Shown here one piece after another: positions 34,938-47,406 of a stretch of 64,000 nt of DNA. The DNA is from Fasciolopsis buskii (Eukaryota; Platyhelminthes; Trematoda; Plagiorchiida; Fasciolidae). A program made the position numbers and the translations under genes. Every line of letters starts with the position of its first letter. Position 1 is the stretch's first letter. The notes beneath the pieces are model-generated. The model was given only the letters and a program-made list of their open reading frames with translations, did no database searches and was not told where the DNA came from. Where the stretch lies: the NCBI GenBank assembly GCA_008360955.1, contig LUCM01004404.1:33442-97441 (forward strand), read 5' to 3'.

Positions 34938-35827
34938 GCTCGGCTGACCGTGAACCAGTATTCCTAATCAGTTGGTAAAGTTTGCTACCACTTCCGATAA
35001 CCACAGTCTTTTCCATATCACTACACATTCTTATCCATCACTGCCCTGCGAACATCTAACAGGATATCCACCCTTTCTGGGGTTTGTGTGGCAAGAAATC
35101 TTGCATGGCAGTTGACAGTGAGTGCCAGGCTACCTTGATTTGCTACCACTATTCACAAGGATTCTGGGAATTTTGTTGAAACGAAAAGTGCACTGAGAGT
35201 TCCTATTAGAACCGCAGTCGAAGATTGTCATCCAGAATCAACTGCGGAGGGTGCACGGGTTTCGTCCTTGTGTTACCACGATCTAGGAGCAAATATAAGC
35301 GAGCTCCGACCAACACGTGGTCGGAGTTCAATGGTGTGGGCCACAAAGATGGACAATTCTCAATTGATCCAAGCCATCGGTCACTATGAAGATGAAAGAG
35401 GGCTCCAGGTGAACATGTGTCAATTTAAATCGTGAAAGTTGATGTTCATCAGGACAGTATTTAGTTAGAACAAAAATGAACGAGGCGGTCAGTGATGTTG
35501 GTGTGATCGACGGGGACAGAAAATCGATCTTCCATGTGCCGTTTCGTCTCCGCCACTTACCCAGGTTGGGTATTAAAATCGCCATCGACGAAAACAACGT
35601 CCATTGGACGTACACTGATTAGTAACCAAGATGACTCTCTGTAGAACTTGTTTTTAACTTCAGGGGAGCTGCAATCCGTGTGGGATTGAACGGATACGAC
35701 GAATAAACAATGATACTTCAATCGACTCTTATTGACACGTAGAGAGCCGTCCAAGGGAACTGCACACGAACGATTGTTCACTGGGATGCAGTCCAACGGT
35801 GTAAATTCGGTTCGTAGGCTCGGAGCG
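34862..35827 (-). repeat. 966-base inverted-duplication arm within the LINE
   Basis: Exact partner of 30679-31644 in reverse orientation, the same length with no evident indels. Internal spacing is 3217 bases. Here the LINE continues seamlessly on both sides, so this is the parent copy and 30679-31644 the derived one, or else both come from a misassembled haplotype. Confidence 0.85.
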
Positions 35828-36080
35828 ATCCCGACAACAGCACGACCACGATTGTTCCAAACCGGTTTACCGCATATGCGAAGAGTGTGGCGAGAGGTTG
35901 GGGTTGTATCTGGGTTGTGAAGAATAATTATGGAAGCGGGTTGTTGTATACGCATTTCGGAGACACGACACACATCTCCGTTAGAAGTCTCTAGGGTTCC
36001 AGCTACGGCACTTTGTGGGCCTACCTGGATGCGTTTGCGGACATTGAATGCAGCTATGTTAAATAAACCCTTAGGTTTAT
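35328..36080 (-). pseudogene. LINE APE-type endonuclease, nearly complete first two thirds
   Basis: An open minus-strand frame runs from about 36080 to 35557. It reads 'PKGLFNIAAFNVRKRIQVG', 'DVCRVSEMRIQQP', 'IPVNNRSCAVPLDGSLRVN' and 'MDVVFVDGDFNTQPG', then stops. The metal-binding Glu falls in 'SEMRIQ', and GDFN is intact. The C-terminal SDH block follows in another frame near 35290-35340. This is the best-preserved endonuclease in the window, but it is separated by a stop from the rest. Confidence 0.8.
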
Positions 36081-36690
36081 GTAATGCGTCTAAACTCCTC
36101 TTCTTGTGCTACCACCAGGCAAAACGTGTGGAACCACAATTCTTCCTGTCATCTTTCCCTGCCCTTAAACCAGAAGAACGGAAATTAGGGCGGTTCCCTG
36201 CTAAAGGTCGTTTAAGCAATTTGTATGAGCAATACTTTACGGCTGTTCATATCCCAAAGAAGGTTCTTCTTTGACAATCCAAACCATAGCATTTGACTCA
36301 AAACTCTCACCCACCTGTATTGGGACGTCAACCCACCTCGAAAATTATAAGCCGAAGCGTACTTACCCGTATCCCTCAGTTCATTGCAATGGGCAGCGCA
36401 GCCCTGATTAACCTGTGCGGCGATCATGCAGCATGTCGCTTATTGTTTTAGCGCGAATCACGGAAGGTTGTGGACGGGTGCTTCTAGGGATTCCAGACGC
36501 TAAGCAGGAGAACGATTGGAGTGCTCAGTCAATGTCTTTGGTTCTGGCAAGAACCTGACCGCAAGGCCGGGGAGTATGGCTGAATGAATTCGCCTCCACT
36601 TTGATCAACTGTTCTTCTGCTCATTTTTCCGACTGAATTCACTGCGTAAAACAACTGCAAATCCGCGGGACCAAGGAACTCCTTCAGCAC

Positions 36691-38828
36691 ACGCTTACAT
36701 TCATCGACATTCCAGGCATGGTTAGGTCTTCGGCTTGGGATAAATATGTAAAGCTTTTTAGGTAACGGAGGGACGTAAGCCGTCACGCCACGGTAGAACC
36801 GCAGAGGCTGACTATAGAGTTTTTCGGGTCATAGTAGCCTGTGTAACAGACACCCAGTTCTGTCACATTGAACTTACAACGATTCTATTTAGCATGGCTT
36901 TGAGCTCAGTGCTCAATGCCACGTATCGGCCAGTGATTGAGATCACCTAACTTCCGAAGAAACGTGACCAGATTTTCGAGGAGTAAAATTCAAGCGACAC
37001 TGCGCAAAACATGGTTGAACTGTTCTTCTACAGCACTGAATAGTCTACTTCTTTATATTCACCGCGCATGATGATTTGGAATTATCGATCACCTTACAAT
37101 AAATATGCCCGTTTTCGTTTCACACAGATTCATTGAGATTTGGAGTTTGACGTTTTATCTAGACTACTGTTACGCCTAGTTTTCCTAACAATGTCAGTGA
37201 TTGTTATAGTGTTGCTATGATGGTGTCAAGCCAGCCCCAAATTTAGAAGCCTCTAATGGCCAGAGTTGGGCATGCAGTTCCGTTTCTCACGTTACTGTGG
37301 CAATTGGCTGGCGTTCCCAACTTAATTCTCTCTCGGAGAAGGTAGCTAGAGCTATGTGGAAAGCTGAAACACGGTCTTCCGACTTATCATCTGAGGACTG
37401 GTGCAAATAGGAATCTCACAAGGAAGGTGTTCGCCATAATTTCGTGGGAACTTCTTCCTCAGTTGCTTCGGGAAAAAACAGCCTAACAGAATTCTTGTGT
37501 CTTTGCGTGCGCGGGTGAGCATATATATACATGATAGTTAGCAGAATATAATAACAATCTTATATACATTTTTACCGATGAAACACGAGAACTTTATCAG
37601 CATGATTGAAAGTGCAAATCAAGCGTTAGTTCTTCGAAATTTTAGCCAAATTTATTTATTCGGGGCGACAGGGAAGTCAAGAAATCGGAAGAAACTATAG
37701 GGTAAGTTGTTTCAAAAAGTCTATTGTGCACTCTGCCTAAATCAACCTCTGAGGGATATATTTATCCAACAAATCACTTACGGTGGACATCGTGGTTAGG
37801 ACAAGCTATCGCATGCACACACATGCACACACATGCACACACATTATGACAATGGGTGAGAGAGACGGCACCATAGAAGTAAACGAATATGACCGGTTTG
37901 TGCCAATCGATTTCCTATAAGTGACTGGTCAATGCATTGACCGTATCATCCAAACAAGTGGCCCGATAATCACTTGTCCGCTGTCCCCGGCAGGTCACGT
38001 GGTCTAAAAGTACATGTGTTGGTTGCTCACGTGTACGCGCAAGTGCACATCAGTACACATGTTCGTGGCCACGTGATTCTGATGTGTTGCTGTTTGTATC
38101 CGTAATTTTATTGTGTACCGAGTGGCTTTGAGCATTCGATAACTGGTCGTTTACCAGTCTTCTCATTACAATAACTCTGGACCGGACGATCCATAGAATT
38201 TGGGAAAACATTTTTGATTTTCCCGACAACCATTCATTCTGGCTACACTTAGTGTAGGATAATAGAAAAATCACTGTCTATGAGGGGAATTTAACAGTGC
38301 ACTGTTATTGATCTAGGTGTACAACGGCAGAATTTTGTGTCTATCATGCAAAAATAATGCTGGTAGTTTACTTTTCTACCTTAGGCAATAGTGAATCACA
38401 AAAAGTGGCTATGCACATTCCTTCGGACTCAGTAGTGTTAATCCGTTCAAGGTTAATCGTTATTAGCACTTGCATATTAGTTCTTCTTCAGCACAGCGCG
38501 GAAATCTTCCGCAAAAATCTGGTGTAACGAAGCTGATAAGGGAGATGAAGGGACGGAATGTAAACTACCAATTGGTATGGCGAAATTATATTTACACGTA
38601 TCCAGCCCACGCCAACAGAACGTATGAACAAGTTCGATCTGGTCTTGGAAGAACATAAAATCATGTGTTTGTTTGGTAAATAACCAGTCACTCAGTGGTC
38701 TTTGTTGTATTTTGCTCTTCTCACTTGTTGAATGGCCCTTCGGACCGTCTGGCCCCTATGGCTTTTTGAAGGCCGAATTGGGAGAATTATATTCAACACG
38801 TTTATAAACCCCTAAGTTTCTGAACCAC
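36691..38828. other. Anonymous sequence; short (ATGCACACAC)3 repeat
   Basis: Three perfect copies of ATGCACACAC lie at 37813-37842. A plus-strand stretch at about 37195-37405 is open without a start codon and reads 'WRSQLNSLSEKVARAMWK', not recognised. The first few hundred bases may still be LINE 5' UTR. Confidence 0.35.
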
Positions 38829-39119
38829 ATGGACTGCCCAGGCCATCTGGGGTTGGTCAAACTCCCTGGATCAAACTGGGGAACGAAGCGGAATCCCAAG
38901 GTACGGTATGGACCGGTGGTTGCACTGAACAAGCTGCTGGGCCATACGGTTCCATCTACACAGGACGAGCTGAAGTTACGTAGGTTAGTCTGGTTGGATC
39001 ATGCAATAAGCATGTTCCCACGGTGCGCGTTGCACTCCGAGACAGCCAGTCGCTGGAAGATGCATCAGTATGCCAGTGAAGAAAAGTGGAGACATGAACC
39101 AGTTAGCCGGTTGACATAG
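38829..39119 (+). pseudogene. Probable LINE polyprotein C-terminal fragment
   Basis: The plus frame contains 'LRRLVWLDHAISMFPRCAL' followed by about 25 residues including 'SRWKMHQYASEEKWRHEP'. This resembles the conserved tail of RTE/CR1-like polyproteins, 'RRLRWLGHV.RM...PR.AL......WK...GG...W', with several substitutions. No RT is upstream, as expected for a 5'-truncated insertion. The frame ends in a stop at 39117-39119. Confidence 0.5.
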
Positions 39120-42100
39120 TTCCAGTTAGAGTCCTGGGCTAGAATTCACGGATCCTCCTCACACAGCGATTGAAGACAATATGCAATATGGGTGAATTCC
39201 GCAATCAGTGGCTTTCTCGCATACGAAATCTCTCCTCTCCCAACTAATTCGTTTGACTCATTCCCTTACGGATGCTGTGTCACCGTTTTTTATTGTGAAG
39301 TAACAGCGAGAACCAGAGAGCATCAGCCCCCGGTTATTGGGTCATAAAGTTAAACTGGACAAAATTGTTAATTTTTCAGCTCCAGGGTTAGATTCGAGAA
39401 TGGGATTCTTATCGTCATTTCTGGCAGTAACAATCGTTACTAGCATTACCGGTTTTTTCTCCGTTTTTCATGGGCTCCGACTCCCTCACCTGGTGGCCCC
39501 GATTTGGTCTTAGTATCCGTGACCTATGTTGGAATAAGTAGACTTTTTCGAACAAAGTATACCGCCAACTGTATGACCCACCGAGTGTGAATTCCGACAA
39601 TAGATGTGATTTCAATATGCAGACAAGTTTATTTTAATCTTGGTCGTGAATGTTGAAATCGATAAAAGACGACTATTAGATACCAAATGACAGCCAACAT
39701 TGACTACGAGGTAGCCAGAGGCTAATTACCAGATGATGGCCGGCAGCTACGGAGAATTCTTTTACCAAGTTTCATAATGATATTCAGGGAATCAAAGAAT
39801 GGTAAAATATGCCGTGTCCGGCAACAGGTTCATATTCATGGGGGTAAAAGGATCAAAGGGAAGGCCAGTTATAACATTCTTAGATCACTTCGAATTTCGG
39901 AGCACGGTTAGGTTGACCAACATGCAAAAACTTCCGCCAGCCGGCCTATGATGACCTGAACACTCCGTAAGGTTCGAGTGACATATTTCAGGGTACTGTG
40001 TGTTATTTCAGATCAAACCAATTAGGTCACCGAAAAACAAGATTCACGGCACAAATAAAAGGCCGTCATCCTACATACCAGCGAACTGACTAGAAACCGT
40101 TGGTGACGAAACGATAACAGTTTACACTGATCGAGGAATTAACTTGGCGAAGTAGTGGACCGTCTATCACCGTAGGTACCTAGAAAACGATGAAATGGAG
40201 ATGAAAGCTTATGACATAGTGTAATCTCCACAGAAAAACGTGATAAGTATTATGAATTTGGTAAAATATGAATAAACCATCCAACCAGTGTGAATGGCTC
40301 ACTTTGTAGATTAGTCTAAGTGGTGAATTAAAATAAAAAAATTGGATTAACAACAACTAGTGACTTTTCTTGATCATTGCTACCAATCACTTTCTGTCAT
40401 GCCCCTCGCACATTTTTGTGCAAACGGAGAAATCATTCAAAAGATAATAAAGAGTTGACGGGTTCCCACTGAATAAGTAAAGCCACGTCGCTTTACCTTA
40501 AATTTAGCGAATAAATTAGCCCTGCAGTAGTTTCGACTGTGTCAGGCAACGTGGGATCACCCTTCAGTCAGGTGGAACCATCACGTGGGGGTGAAACAAC
40601 TTCCACCTTCATAATTGCACGCATGTGATCCCATCAAAATCAAGGACAAATTGCCAGTCTCCGGATTGGTCGTCTGCATTAGTGAACATGTGTGCGTGCG
40701 CGTGTAGCATTGTGTCTCGCTGCGGCTGTCAGCATAAACGAAAATCGATAATGGCAGCCAATCGTGACAGACCGCATCAGAATATGCACCCGATATCACT
40801 TAAAAATCCTCCTCGTTTTCCTGTTCAGGTTTCACACGAAAGCGGACAAAATTCCAGCAAGTTTTGCTTTCAGGGACCTGCGCGCGTGCACGTTTTGTTA
40901 TTTCTCAACTGAATTAAGACTACTAATACAATACTCGTTGAAAGTTTTATAACTCAACTATTCTGTGCCGCCGGAGAAAACGTGTTTATTTGGAAAAACA
41001 AATTAAGCAACACCTTTTGAATTTAACAGTATAATTCACTAGAATATCTTCTTAGAGCATTTTCTGACGATTTGTCGGTGGTTACTTGTTAATTAATGGA
41101 AATCCATCCAGTTCGATGCGTTAATCTCGTATTGAACTTTAAACAACCTAATTTTGTTTATGCAGGACTGTGTGAATTCCATCGGTCCAAGTATATAAAT
41201 TTCCTTTTCTGTAATTCTCAGTTTTCATTTTCACCCGGGTTGCGAGCACAGCATTACTAATAACAATAATAATAAAATTAGGAATAATAGCCGTCAACAA
41301 CAAAAACAACATGATCGCCATAATCATTCTTACCAGTGAGAGAATGATGGTGTCTTGTAACAAGAAGGCGAACAGATGGTTCACATGTTCATTGCGCAGC
41401 TAAACAAATTCCGGCTTCCAGATCACATGTAAACTGTTCTATTGCAAACCTTTGTTCTAAGTAGCTGAGCGTTCTCTATCTGATTCGCCGTGTGTTGAAC
41501 ACCGTTCGGTCCCCCCTGTGAATTTGTTGGTCCGACTTCTGTGAGTGGCCACTTGAACTATGGCTCTCATCTAAGGTAATCGTGTTGCGTAACTGAGCTC
41601 TACTTAAGCTGCCCTTATTTGTTAACACCTAGGTCATCGTCTTTTGGGAAAAGCTTCTGACATGGTCATTGGTACTTCTCTGGACAACTACTTCCTATTG
41701 GTTCGTGTTGCGGGATCGATTACCCTCTCCATCCCATGCTTCCGTGTCTACCTCCACAATAGGCTGACACTGTATTGATCAAAAAGGCGACTAGTTGCAT
41801 AAACCCCAAGGTTATGTTTGTTTTCGACACATCACACGATGCTTTACGTTAGTACTTATCGTATCCTACTTGGATAAACTACTTCAGGTTTACAGATTGA
41901 TGGTTTCCAAAAGTGTCCCGTACCAATTAAGGTCGAATGGATTCCGCGATTAAATCGTTTGATAGGGATTCAGCTAAACACATTGCATTTAGTACAGTTG
42001 ACATCAGCTACAGGCAATGTTTTGCATTGATGGCCATCAGATGATTCAATCTATGGGGCTGATCAAGCGGCCACATCACGGACTTTTTTCATGCGGATGT

Positions 42101-43399
42101 TCAGGATGCGAATTAAACCAAACGGGATCATCCACCCTCTCAAAAGCTTAAAGCTAGACACAGACCTCTTTGTGAAGCGTCCGCGACAATTAGCGAAATG
42201 AATACCACTCGTTACTAATATCATTACCGTCGTTCAGTGATAGGCGACACAACCGAAATGTCGTGAAACCGAGTCGAGGCAGATGTCAAATGAACGACCA
42301 ATAATCTAAATTCTTGTTCAAGATGATTGTGCAACGAGCTGCGAAATTCACGCAAAAGTAAACCAGACGAATGTCATCACCATGTGTTTACGTTTGTTGG
42401 TACATGGGGAAGGTACTTTAGTTTCAGGAGACTGCGTGTTACGCCAATTAATCAAAATTAAAAGTCCACTACGAAGATGGAATGTCTACAGCCCAAAATA
42501 TGATACTCTAGTAGTCACTTATGGTAGCCAACTAATTATGTGAAGTAACTGAAAATTCGCAAAATACAGACATCACTAACTGATTCTGTATTGATCAGTC
42601 ATAACGTTCATCTTACCACCAAAAATAGCGCATACAATAAAGTGGGGCAGATATCTGCGTTCGTGTGCAGGGAAAACAATGGATATACTACCTGAACATT
42701 AAAAAACAAATGATACAGCATCATACAAATGGAATGGAATGGGACTATTGTGGATTTATGCGCAAGTCACGTGATACAGTCAGGTACAACTTCGCACTCG
42801 CTTCTGTAGACAAACAGTCGACGAGAACAATAGCAAAGGGCGGTCATGAATTTCAAACATTCCTCGATGGCCATTGGATGGGATTCTATTCTGTCAATCC
42901 GGATATCTTTTTTTCGCATATAAACATATGAGTTGTAAATAAAACTTGAAGGCGTTTCCCAGCTTCTGTGGTACATTAGTTGTCTTCAACTGCGTAGGTT
43001 GGGTACAGTGCCCGATGGTAATTCGTACCCGTTGGTTATTGTGGCGGGCCGAACTTTGTATACAGATTTCAAGTACAGGCAGTACAAGAGCTTAACATTT
43101 CCCCTGATGGAAATGACAGCTTTAGCAATCTTCAGCGCATTCACATCACCTACGCATGACATTGTGAAAATGTATTCAAAGAAAATCATTAGACTTCGAG
43201 AACAAGTGTGCACATGCAAATCCGATTTAAAATCGTGGGCTTTCTTATTCATCTAGTCAGACTGGCGACGAATTTACGTGTATTACACAAATGATTCTTA
43301 CTTATATGCAACACTTTGTCCTGACGGAGGACAGGTCGGCCCCATGAATCTCTCGGATCTTTGCTGACCACTCACAGCAGTCTGTGACTAGGTCAGTGC
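39120..43399. other. Anonymous sequence
   Basis: More than 4 kb with no recognised gene or repeat. Plus frames at 42665-42931 and 42999-43256 are open for about 85 codons each but have no motif. An (AAT)n-like tract at about 41258-41275 is short. Confidence 0.4.
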
Positions 43400-43615
43400 G
43401 GATAGTGGTCCATTGCTTCTTCCATTACCGAGGTCTACGAGCCAACCGAAAGCCAAAAAGCTTCACATCCTTTTCCATGGTCCTGATCGACATTTAGATT
43501 TGTCCATGAAGATGACTGTGCCAACCAAGAAAGCGGAGAGGTGAGAGTGATTTTGCTGATTCCATATCTGGTCACCGTAGGAAGTGTCCAAACCATGTCA
43601 CCCTACGAAAGTGGG
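43400..43615 (-). pseudogene. Possible LINE C-terminal scrap
   Basis: On the minus strand, starting near 43600, one frame reads 'WFGHFLR', a stop, and 'PDMESAKSLSPLRF'. The 'W.GH..R' core is typical of the tail of RTE-like polyproteins. The match is short and interrupted, so it is only a possibility. Confidence 0.3.
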
Positions 43616-46600
43616 GAAAAAAGGAGAGATCTTCGATACAAGAGTACTATCTTCAAGCTTCATTAGGGGCCCGGATATTCTCGTTTTCAGTTGCAGAAGT
43701 GTTGTGAAGAGCCAAACGAGTCTAGCTAAAACCAAAACGAATAGGGGGGGGGAATGAGGTACCATTACTGCAAACAGTGATGCGGCAGAATGCAGCACGC
43801 ATCTCAACATTAGCCGCACATACAAAGAAACCAATGGAACCAGGTCAAACATTTCAATGAACATTCTGTTTCAAAGCATGTTGAGCAATACGTCAATCGG
43901 ATCAAGCTGACGTGAAAAAACCGGCCCAGTCGCTGGTTGTGACAGTAGACAGCTGACAGTAAATGCAAAAATCCCAATGTTCTTCGTTATGCATACGGAC
44001 CGTTGCATTAGTGGTCGTTTCATATCCTTGCAGGAGAAGTAAACGTCTGTCGGGTATCCCACCGAGCTGAGTTGTGGTCCAGGAGTCATAGATGGTCCAG
44101 AAGTCGTTAAAGCAAGCTGCCATTTGGCTGCTGAAATTTATATTGGTGTTCCAATATTCAGCGCAGTGTGAATATTTTGTCCACTCCTGTGTAATAGAGA
44201 AGAACTCATGAGTCGGCTACTTACATCATGGGAACAGTTTAGTCAAAAAGCAACCGAAATCTTTGCGGTCGCATCGATTGAATTGATCACCCAGTAGTTA
44301 CCACATATGGATTACTTCCCTTCTTTGGAATGGACAGCAGAACTGAATGGGGATGTCTCTTCTCGTGAAGCAGATACAAAAGGAATCCAAATATGGGAAC
44401 CAGTGGCGATACCTACACCTGATAAACCTGTGCAGATGTGGCGCGAGAATGTGACCCTGTGAATGACACAAGCAAAAAGATATACAGACCGTAAGTTTTT
44501 TCGGTACGGAGTGGAGTAAGCCCCCAGTTCTAGATGACCGGGAATCTCAAATACGTTTTGGGTCCGTTACGGATAGGATGCGAAAATTGTGTGCAACGAT
44601 AGATCTCATCTGATTTGGAAATTATCTTTTCTGCAGTGCAACCGTTTACCGCCATATTGGAAACCACAAGGACACTGCCTTTGCAGCCGCTCTGTCCATC
44701 TGCCTTCGAACATCCAGCCGTAGGTTGCACGTGTGAAATCAGAAATAGATCTCGGGGAGAAGGACAGTGAGAATCAAGATATTTTAACTAGGATATCCCG
44801 ATACGGGATTCATTTATGAATTTACTAGGTCATCCTTTATAAATTGTTCCCATCCAATTTATCACATTCATTTCTGTTAGGCGCTCGATGGGTCTGTGTT
44901 TCTAATCATTGAGTTCCAACCAATCCATTGATTGGTTAACTTAGGTGCACCCTGAAAACAATGAAATTTTGATTATGTCAGGTGTTTGACTGTTCATAAT
45001 CCAGTTGAAGGTCATCCTTTGCAACTGCAAATAGGCTTACAGTTGTCGTAGTCATCATCATCATCATCGCTGTTATGTTTGTCGTTGTCGAAAACACATC
45101 CAAATCGAGGACACAGTACACACTTTTGTCTGACAATTAAGTGTGCAATAAACACGAAGGCAAGGTGTGAGTCTGGTAGTCGCGCAGTTCGATACAACTC
45201 TTTCACGACGGGTCACGAGTAATCCGAGAGGGTTTATCGTGTGACACGGTATCCACGGTTTGACGTACTTCTAAAAGTGGCACATAAGTGACACAAACCA
45301 TCCGCGGCTACTTGGTTACATGTCGGATAATCGAGCCAGAGAACGGGATCAATCGGAGATACGACGAATGATCTACGCTCTCAAGGTTGCGCGTGAACGT
45401 GTTCTGTGTTTGTTGACAGTAAATGGACCGAGTCAATGACTTACGATCGACAAAACTGTGACAAAGTTCAACTAACCATTGCAGTTGTACCCACCATCAT
45501 ACAATAGGTCTCCAATTTTCGGATAATCGTACTGAGTTTTATCACTTTGTCATTCACGATTTTCCTTCAACTCAGTCGACATGCGGCTTGGAAATGTGCA
45601 CAGAAAAGTGATTTTCTTTTTATTCCCCAATTGTACAACCGAGTGTGAATTTCAGATAGCCACATCCACGTCGAATTCCCGTGATTGTGACATTATGGAG
45701 TAACTATATATCACCAACAGGAAACCTAGAAAAGAAACAAAATCCAACACAAAATAATAAAAAAAGATAATAACGGCGAGGGGAAAATGTAATAATAACA
45801 ACAACAAAAACAAAAACAAGAAGAAGCATAAATTTTGTTGTTCACCTATCGACCAGTTCACGGCAGCATTGTTTTCAATGAACGAAGCTAATCACACTCA
45901 AAAACTCTGTGTTCCACTGGATTACATTGCTACATTGTGCTGTTTAAACTTTTGTTCATATAAACGGCCACGTTTTTGTCAAAAACAGTAATCACATCGA
46001 ACATTTGTAACCATTACCTCGTAAAAAAGACAATAGGAAGAAAAATACGTTTAACGAGTGATCTGGGTGTTCGTGACAGGTTAATCAGGAAGTCGGGTGA
46101 AACACGGTCCCGGTTTGTCAGGATACGTGTCACACAGAGGACAGTGGACGTCCTGAAGAAATAGGTTCCGAAGTGAAAAACGACACTTTGAGCGATCGTC
46201 CGGTAGAGAACGAGTGGGACCTGCAGGTATCATGTGAGCAAGCTTTGCACATGTGGACAGGTGTTGATGGTATAGTGTAGTAGACAATTCGTTCAGTCGT
46301 GTGAGAGACGTACGGCTGAAAAGATTAGATTGTTTCGTGTGTAAACATAGGAAACTGACAGGAGAACAACAAACGAGGACTCTGAAAACACATTGGCTTG
46401 CAAAACGGCATATAGTGCTCGGTTCCAATTGATACTATCGCTGTTTTCTGATTTGGAGTGATATTCCACGTAGGTTCTTTGCAAAGGCGAGAATATGAAA
46501 AGCAGATCTCGGAATTTACGAAAGCAAACCCCGGAATATTCCCTCGAATCAACCGTGGTAAGCATTTCTGAGTTAATGAACGACGGTGCAGATGGGTAGA

Positions 46601-47230
46601 CTGACTGGAGGAGAAAGCACAGATATTCGAAACATTCAGATGCATTTGGATGTAAGAAAGTGATTGTACGAAAAATAGTAAGTAGTAAGCAAGTTGTTGC
46701 CGAATCTTTGAATGTCTTCATTGATAGAGACGGCTTCGTTGGGCGTACGGTCATTGCAGTGTTTAGATAAGTGGCAGTAGGCACCAGTTAGTGAGTCATT
46801 GACGTGCGTACAGACGAGATATGGAGTAAGAATAATATCCCGATGTATGACTGAATTGTTAACCAACGGTCTGGATGTTTTATAGGCCACTTACATGGAA
46901 TGGAAAGTAATCACACAGCCGTACTAGTAAGGGCCCGGAACACACAAATGTTTCCAGTTTGTCAAGCAGGAGAGACGTGGGACGAAATCGAATGTAGACG
47001 AATAGTCTAAGAAAGCGCAAAGTACTGACTTCATCGATGTATTTAGGGACTTATAAACAGGACGATCAAAGCAGATTTGTTAGATTTATAGGCTACCTGA
47101 AAGAGTCGTCAGGAGGACTCATAAAAGAACGCGGACAGCTAAGAACAGTGCGTGTTGTCACTTTGGGACCGGAAGACGTTAAGACAACTGGACAAAGGCT
47201 TTGGGATAAAGTAGTTTAGTTACCGGGCCT
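43616..47230. other. Anonymous sequence with a 163-codon minus-strand frame
   Basis: The minus-strand frame at 46293-46784 (163 codons) overlaps frames at 46081-46428 and 46636-46890, so the region is unusually open, but no motif is visible. A (TCA)6 run is at 45052-45068 and an A-rich stretch at 45740-45835. A G-run lies at 43745-43751. Confidence 0.35.
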
Positions 47231-47406
47231 TATCTTTCATCTTCCAGTCCCTTTATCAATGAAATAGCAGAGTGCATCATTTTTCAAGAGGAGGCCGCGG
47301 ACAACAGAGGGCTGCCGCGTGGGGAAGTCGGCCGGCGGTGGAAGCACTCGAACCCGCAACCTTCACGTCCAAAAGTCCTCATCCAATCAGCTTGATCACC
47401 ACCGAT
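47231..47406 (-). mobile_element. tRNA-derived SINE, second family
   Basis: The minus-strand head 'gatcggtggtgatcaagc' leads to 'gcgggttcgagtgcttcc' (B box with two changes), then the tail with the complement of 'gaggccgcggacaacagagg' and 'tcaatgaaatagcag'. It has the same organisation as the 17.6 and 23.8 kb copies. Confidence 0.8.

Larger units (their letters stand above)
34541..36690 (-). mobile_element. RTE-like LINE, longest minus-strand copy
   Basis: Reading down the minus strand: 5' UTR-like sequence shared with the 27.9-28.1 kb copy (36690-36465), an endonuclease (about 36080-35300), a linker with 'QQCRMASWVE' and 'FHWPTA', and the start of the RT with 'KAFGPGGLSPSFF' (near 34740-34700) and 'IYKKGDRYSRANHR' (near 34615-34560). 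Families have 'GPDGLPP..FK' and 'P.YKKG....C.NHRGISL' there. RT palm and 3' end are absent. The span 34862-35827 is the arm of the inverted duplication. Confidence 0.8.

Noticed and set aside
37813..37842. Three repeats of ATGCACACAC considered as a CRISPR-like or regulatory array
   Set aside because: Units are contiguous without spacers; it is a short tandem repeat.
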